A stretch of 64,000 bases of DNA from Burkholderia cenocepacia. GTDB taxonomy: Bacteria > Pseudomonadota > Gammaproteobacteria > Burkholderiales > Burkholderiaceae. Within the stretch, counting starts at the first letter, position 1. Each line of letters starts with the position of its first letter. The DNA is taken from contig NZ_UAQZ01000001.1 in assembly GCF_900446215.1 (NCBI RefSeq), forward strand, positions 1,674,001 to 1,738,000. The letters run 5' to 3'. The notes under the pieces are model-generated. The model was not told the DNA's origin, made no database searches, and saw only the letters and a program-made list of their open reading frames with translations. A program made the translations under genes and the position numbers. Shown here in pieces: positions 59,454 through 64,000 of this stretch.

Positions 59454-60173
59454 ATGTCATCCCGCACTTATCTCGTCACCGGCGCATCACGCGGCATCGG
59501 CCTCGCGATCAGCACCACGCTCGCCCGACGCGGCCATCGCGTCGTCGGTCTCGCGCGGCACGCGCAGGGCATCGACTTCCCCGGCGAATTGCTCGCGTGC
59601 GATCTCGCCGATATCGAGCAGACCGCCGCGACGCTCGCGCGGATCGGCGAACGCCACCATGTCGACGGCATCGTCAACAACGCGGGCATCGTGTTGCCGC
59701 AACCGCTCGGGAAGATCGATTTCCAGTCGCTGCAGACCGTGTTCGATCTCAACGTGCGGGCCGCGATCCAGGTCACGCAGCACTTTGCGGATGCGATGAA
59801 GGCGCGCGGCCACGGGCGCATCGTCAACATCTGCAGCCGCGCGATTTTCGGCAGCCTCGACCGCACCGCGTATTCCGCCGCGAAGAACGCGCTGGTCGGC
59901 TGCACGCGCACGTGGGCGCTCGAACTCGCCGAGCACGGCGTGACCGTCAACGCGGTGGCGCCCGGCCCGATCGAGACCGAGCTGTTCCGCCAGACGCGGC
60001 CGGTCGGCAGCGAAGCCGAGCGCAAGGTGCTCGCGACGATTCCCGCGCGCCGGCTCGGCACGGCCGACGACGTCGCGGCCGCAACCGCGTTCTTCCTGTC
60101 CGACGAAGCCGGTTTCGTCACCGGGCAGGTGCTGGCGGTGGACGGCGGCGGCAGCCTCGGCGGGCGCAGTTGA
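59454..60173 (+). CDS. short-chain dehydrogenase/reductase
   Basis: 239 residues, classical SDR: TGASRGIGLAIS (nucleotide binding), NNAG, catalytic Ser in NICSRAIFG and YSAAKNALVG (Tyr and Lys present), ending with FVTGQVLAVDGGGSLGG. An AAGGGCA site lies before the ATG. All catalytic residues are present, unlike the SDR at 14679. Substrate unknown; FabG-like. Confidence 0.9.
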   Translation: MSSRTYLVTGASRGIGLAISTTLARRGHRVVGLARHAQGIDFPGELLACDLADIEQTAATLARIGERHHVDGIVNNAGIVLPQPLGKIDFQSLQTVFDLNVRAAIQVTQHFADAMKARGHGRIVNICSRAIFGSLDRTAYSAAKNALVGCTRTWALELAEHGVTVNAVAPGPIETELFRQTRPVGSEAERKVLATIPARRLGTADDVAAATAFFLSDEAGFVTGQVLAVDGGGSLGGRS

Positions 60174-60309
60174 TGCACGGCGGCGCGACGCGTGGCGGAC
60201 GATACGCGTCGCATATTCCCCCACCCCGTTAGCATGTGACGAATCCGACTTTGGGCGCTGCGCGGGCGACGCTAAGATCGCCGCTCCCGTAGATCGAGCG
60301 TCAACAAGA

Positions 60310-62280
60310 ATGAAAAAGTCCGCTTCGCCGTTGCATGCCTTTCGTTTCCGTGTCGTCTGCGCCGCGATTGCCGGCGCGGTGTCGCTCGCATCGTGCGGCG
60401 GCGTCGACAGCGATGCGCCGCCGTCGCAGGCCGGCGCCACGCCAGCGCCCACCCCGACCCAGGCCGCGAAGCGCCCGAACATCCTGTACATCATGGCCGA
60501 CGATCTCGGCTACTCCGACATCCATGCGTTCGGCGGCGAGATCAACACGCCGAACCTCGACGCGCTCGTCGCATCGGGCCGCATCCTGTCGAACCACCAC
60601 ACGGGCACCGTCTGCGCGATCACGCGCGCGATGCTGGTATCGGGCACCGATCACCATCTCGTCGGCGAAGGCACGATGGGCGTGCCGACCGACGAACGGC
60701 GCGGGCTGCCCGGCTACGAGGGCTACCTGAACGATCGCGCGCTGTCGTTCGCGCAACTGCTGAAGGACGCCGGCTATCACACGTACATCGCGGGCAAGTG
60801 GCACATCGGCTCGGGCATCGTCGGCAGTACGACGGGCAGCGGGCAGACGCCCGACCAGTGGGGCTTCGAGCGCAGCTACGTGCTGCTCGGCGGCGCGGCG
60901 ACGAACCACTTCGCGCACGAGCCGGCCGGCTCGTCGAACTACACGGAAGACGGCCGCTACGTGCAGCCGGGCCAGCCCGGGCAGCCGGGCGGCGCGGGCG
61001 GCAGCCCGGCCGTGTTCTATTCGACCGATTTCTATACGCAGAAGCTGATCTCGTACATCGATGCGAACAAGCAGGACGGCAAGCCGTTCTTCGCGTACGC
61101 GGCCTACACGTCGCCGCACTGGCCGCTGCAGGTGCCCGATCCGTGGCTGCACAAATATGCGGGCGTGTACGACGCCGGCTACGATGCGATCCGCAACGCG
61201 CGGATCGCGCGGCAGAAGGCGCTCGGCCTGATTCCGGCCGATTTCAAGCCGTTCGACGGGCTGCCCGAGACGACGGTCGCCTCGCCCGCGACCGCGAACA
61301 ACGGCACGGCCGGCGCGAAGTACATCAACGCGGTGCATTCGGCCGCGGACGGCTACGGCGACTACGGCCCCGGCAAGGTCGACAAGCTGTGGTCGAGCTT
61401 GTCGCCGGCCGAGCGCAAGGCGCAGGCGCGCTACATGGAGATCTACGCGGGGATGGTCGAGAACCTCGACTACAACATCGGCCTGCTGATCCAGCACCTG
61501 AAGGACATCGGCGAATACGACAACACGTTCATCATGTTCCAGTCGGACAACGGCGCGGAAGGCTGGCCGATCGATTCCGGCGCCGACCCGACCGCGACCG
61601 ACACCGCGAACGCACAGGAGCCGACCTATTCGGCGCTGGGTACTGACAACGGCAAGCAGAATGCGCAGCGCCTGCAGTACGGGCTGCGCTGGGCGGAAGT
61701 GAGCGCGGCGCCGTTCCGGCTCACGAAGGGCTATTCGGGCGAAGGCGGCGTGTCGACGCCGACGATCGTGCACCTGCCGGGCCAGTCGCAGCCGCTGCCG
61801 ACGCTGCGCGCGTTCACGCACGTGACCGACAACACGGCGACGTTCCTCGCGGTCGCGGGCGTCACGCCGCCGTCGCAGCCGGCGCCGCCGCTCGTCAACA
61901 CGCTGACGGGCGTCGACCAGAACAAGGGCAAGGTCGTCTACAACAACCGCTACGTGTATCCGGTCACGGGCCAGTCGCTGCTGCCGGTGCTCACCGGTTC
62001 GGCGACGGGCGAAGTGCACACGACGCCGTTTGGCGACGAAGCGTACGGCCGCGCGTATCTGCGCAGCGCCGACGGCCGCTGGAAGGCGCTGTGGACCGAG
62101 CCGCCGCTCGGCCCGCTCGACGGCCACTGGCAGCTGTACGACCTCGCGTCGGATCGCGGCGAGACGACCGACGTGTCCGCGCAGAATCCGTCGGTGATCG
62201 GCACGCTCGTCGACCAGTGGAAGGCCTACATGAGCAACGTCGGCGGCGTCGAGCCGTTGCGTCCGCGCGGCTACTATTGA
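60310..62280 (+). CDS. lipoprotein sulfatase (arylsulfatase type)
   Basis: 656 residues. Signal peptide with a lipobox (SLASC, Cys29), so probably anchored in a periplasm-facing membrane leaflet. Sulfatase fold with metal-binding ADDLGYSD near residue 63. The residue to be changed to formylglycine is Cys102 in CAITRAMLVSG; the usual motif is CxPxR, so the Pro is replaced by Ile here. It would release sulfate from sulfate esters. The formylglycine-generating enzyme gene follows 16 bases later. Confidence 0.9.
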   Translation: MKKSASPLHAFRFRVVCAAIAGAVSLASCGGVDSDAPPSQAGATPAPTPTQAAKRPNILYIMADDLGYSDIHAFGGEINTPNLDALVASGRILSNHHTGTVCAITRAMLVSGTDHHLVGEGTMGVPTDERRGLPGYEGYLNDRALSFAQLLKDAGYHTYIAGKWHIGSGIVGSTTGSGQTPDQWGFERSYVLLGGAATNHFAHEPAGSSNYTEDGRYVQPGQPGQPGGAGGSPAVFYSTDFYTQKLISYIDANKQDGKPFFAYAAYTSPHWPLQVPDPWLHKYAGVYDAGYDAIRNARIARQKALGLIPADFKPFDGLPETTVASPATANNGTAGAKYINAVHSAADGYGDYGPGKVDKLWSSLSPAERKAQARYMEIYAGMVENLDYNIGLLIQHLKDIGEYDNTFIMFQSDNGAEGWPIDSGADPTATDTANAQEPTYSALGTDNGKQNAQRLQYGLRWAEVSAAPFRLTKGYSGEGGVSTPTIVHLPGQSQPLPTLRAFTHVTDNTATFLAVAGVTPPSQPAPPLVNTLTGVDQNKGKVVYNNRYVYPVTGQSLLPVLTGSATGEVHTTPFGDEAYGRAYLRSADGRWKALWTEPPLGPLDGHWQLYDLASDRGETTDVSAQNPSVIGTLVDQWKAYMSNVGGVEPLRPRGYY

Positions 62281-62296
62281 GCGCGGGAGCGACACG

Positions 62297-63346
62297 ATGC
62301 GGTTCCGCTTCTGGACGATCGGCGCGGCGCTGGCCGCCACGCTGTTCGCCGCCGCGTTCGCGGCCGGCTATGCGAACCCGGCGGCGCCGGCAGGCGGCGC
62401 GTTCGACGACCTGAATCGCGGCCGCGCGCTTGCGCCGCTCGGTTCGGAGCGCGAGTGCGAACGCTATTCGGGGCTGCCGTCGAAATGGCGCGACGATCCG
62501 AAGGCCGGGATGGTGCACCTGCGCGGCGGCGCGTTCGTGTTCGGCAGCACGCGCGGCTATGCGGACGAGCGTCCGGTCGGCGACGGCCGCACGCGCGTCG
62601 GCGGCTTCTGGATCGACCAGACCGACGTGACGATCGCGCAGTTCGCCGCGTTCGTGCAGGCCACCGGCTATGTGACCGAGGCCGAGCAGCAGGGCGGCGC
62701 GGCGGTGTTTCATGTGCCGACGCGCGACGAGATGAACGCGCGCGACCTCGCATGGTGGTCGTGGGTGAAGGGCGCGTCGTGGCGGCATCCGCGCGGGCCC
62801 GGCAGCGACGTGACGGGGCTCGGCAACCTGCCGGTGACGCTCGTCACGCAGCGCGATGCGCTCGCGTATGCGCACTGGCTTGGCCGCGATTTGCCGACCG
62901 AGGCCGAATGGGAATACGCGGGCAAGGCCGGCCGCGACGACGCATCGCTCGATGCGGCGCCGCGCGATGCGAACGGCAAGCCGGCCGCGAACTACTGGCA
63001 GGGCGCGTTTCCGGTGCTCGACTCGGCCGAGGATGGCCACGCCGGATTGGCGCCCGTCGGCTGCTATGCGGCGAACGGCTTCCATCTTTACGACATGATC
63101 GGCAATGCGTGGGAATGGACGAAGGACGCGTACACGGGCCCGCATCAATCGCACACGAACGGCGACACGGCGGCCGTCGCACCGCCGACGCGCCGGCACG
63201 ATACGCCGATGGTCATCAAGGGCGGTTCGTTCCTGTGCTCGCGCGATTACTGCGTGCGCTATCGCGCATCGTCGCGCGAACAGCAGGAAGCCGATCTCGG
63301 CGCGTCGCATATCGGGTTTCGCACGATCCTGAGGGACGCGTCATGA
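62297..63346 (+). CDS. formylglycine-generating enzyme (FGE) with export signal
   Basis: 349 residues. The FGE-sulfatase domain runs from ~70 to 345, with the copper-binding cysteine pair Cys314 and Cys319 (SFLCSRDYCVRYR) at the canonical five-residue spacing. Unusually it begins with a hydrophobic segment (FWTIGAALAATLFAAAFAAGYA) that looks like a signal peptide or anchor, whereas most bacterial FGEs are cytoplasmic. It would modify the neighbouring sulfatase, perhaps in the periplasm. The stop overlaps the ATG of the next gene. Confidence 0.9.
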   Translation: MRFRFWTIGAALAATLFAAAFAAGYANPAAPAGGAFDDLNRGRALAPLGSERECERYSGLPSKWRDDPKAGMVHLRGGAFVFGSTRGYADERPVGDGRTRVGGFWIDQTDVTIAQFAAFVQATGYVTEAEQQGGAAVFHVPTRDEMNARDLAWWSWVKGASWRHPRGPGSDVTGLGNLPVTLVTQRDALAYAHWLGRDLPTEAEWEYAGKAGRDDASLDAAPRDANGKPAANYWQGAFPVLDSAEDGHAGLAPVGCYAANGFHLYDMIGNAWEWTKDAYTGPHQSHTNGDTAAVAPPTRRHDTPMVIKGGSFLCSRDYCVRYRASSREQQEADLGASHIGFRTILRDAS

Positions 63347-64000
63347 CGGCGGGCATCGGGCGATTCGTGTCGGCGTGGCTGCTGGCGGCATGCGGCATCG
63401 CGCATCATGGTGCGGCGATGGCTGCCGACGCCACTGCACCGGCCGTGCGCGTCGGCGTCACGCGCGGCGTGCATGCGCAGATCCTCGACGAAGTGAAGCG
63501 GGTGGCTGCCGCGCGCGGGCTCGGTGTCGACGTCGTCGAATTCGACGATGCGTCGCGCATCGACACGGCGCTGGCCGACGGGCGGATCGACGCGGCCAGT
63601 TTCGAGGATGCGCAACAGCTGGCCGCGACTCGCGCACGCCAGCGCGTCGCGCTGACCGAAGTCGCGCCGACCGTCACGCTGCCGATGGCGTTCTATTCGC
63701 GCAAGCTGAAGAACCTGAACGAACTGCAACCCGGCGCGACGGTCGCGCTCCCCGCCGATCGGCGCGGGATGGCGCGCGCGCTCGTGCTGCTGCAGAACGA
63801 CACGCTGGTCACGCTGCGCGAAAAAGCCGGCCTGCATGCGACGCTGCGCGACGTCACCGGCAACCGGCTCGGGCTGAAATTCGTCGCGCTGCGCCGCGAC
63901 CGCCTTTACGCGGCGCTCGACACGGCCGCGTTCGTCGCGATCGACAGCGACGACGCGGCCCGCTTCGGGCTGCAGCCCGCGCGCGACAGCATCAGCCTGG
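63343..64000 (+). CDS. NlpA/MetQ-like substrate-binding protein, 3' end outside window
   Basis: The frame is open from an ATG overlapping the FGE stop (ATGA) to the last base of the window, 219 codons. A signal sequence (SAWLLAACGIAHHGAAMA) is followed by VRVGVTRGVHAQILDEVKRVAAARGLGVDVVEFDD, the start of the NlpA-type binding fold, with LNELQPGATVALPADRRGMARALVLLQN. Relatives bind methionine or other organosulfur compounds for ABC importers. Coupled to the sulfatase pair, it may import a product of the sulfatase. The LAAC stretch near residue 17 could be a lipobox. Confidence 0.8.
   Translation, partial: MTAGIGRFVSAWLLAACGIAHHGAAMAADATAPAVRVGVTRGVHAQILDEVKRVAAARGLGVDVVEFDDASRIDTALADGRIDAASFEDAQQLAATRARQRVALTEVAPTVTLPMAFYSRKLKNLNELQPGATVALPADRRGMARALVLLQNDTLVTLREKAGLHATLRDVTGNRLGLKFVALRRDRLYAALDTAAFVAIDSDDAARFGLQPARDSISL

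Overview
The window looks like part of a Burkholderia chromosome, probably from the Burkholderia cepacia complex. The evidence is very high GC, dense gene packing, many LysR regulators, DUF4148 and cytochrome P460 proteins, and protein sequences of Burkholderia character throughout. No rRNA, tRNA or CRISPR array was seen. The species call is an inference.

Layout. Positions 1-5246: a glutathione S-transferase (cut by the window edge), a VOC protein, an exported protein, a LysR regulator and an NADP malic enzyme. Positions 5300-11500: a less GC-rich accessory island holding an IetAS-type anti-phage pair (AAA ATPase plus subtilisin-like protease). The protease gene is split by a complete IS21-family element with a 4-bp target duplication; removing the element and one copy of the duplication on paper restores one 831-codon frame. 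Positions 11500-16900: a PLP aminotransferase, a flavin-binding PNPOx-type protein, a GcvA-like regulator, an SDR with a degenerate active site and an epoxide hydrolase. Positions 17000-22300: a mevalonate-catabolism type locus (MocR regulator divergent from a class II HMG-CoA reductase and a TctA-like permease pair). Positions 22500-27100: alpha/beta hydrolases, cytochrome P460 and an amidase.

Positions 27400-32200 hold a family 2A encapsulin locus: rhodanese, serine O-acetyltransferase, XRE regulator, shell protein, and a cysteine desulfurase with a 263-residue disordered cargo-loading extension. A shared 13-bp motif precedes both halves. Positions 32200-39960 hold a degenerate acetylglutamate-kinase-like protein with a PTS IIA protein, a metal-binding hypothetical, a LysE exporter, groES-groEL under a CIRCE element, and a secreted lipase.

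Positions 40100-55700 are the most interesting part: an apparent sigma-54 regulon for organosulfur acquisition. An SfnR-like activator without a sensor domain lies beside a class II aldolase gene. Four -24/-12 promoters and a recurring operator (TGTTGC-N4-GCAACA) precede the aldolase gene, a divergent pair of operons and a TonB-dependent receptor gene. The operons encode an SsuD-like monooxygenase, three DszB-like (desulfinase family) proteins, a private TonB-ExbB-ExbD set, an MFS carrier, and an ABC importer lacking its ATPase. One DszB-like paralogue has lost the catalytic Cys and His. Positions 55700-64000 hold an MDR reductase/LysR pair around a 16-bp palindrome, an MFS carrier, an SDR, and a further sulfur cluster: lipoprotein sulfatase, exported formylglycine-generating enzyme and the start of an NlpA/MetQ-like binding protein.
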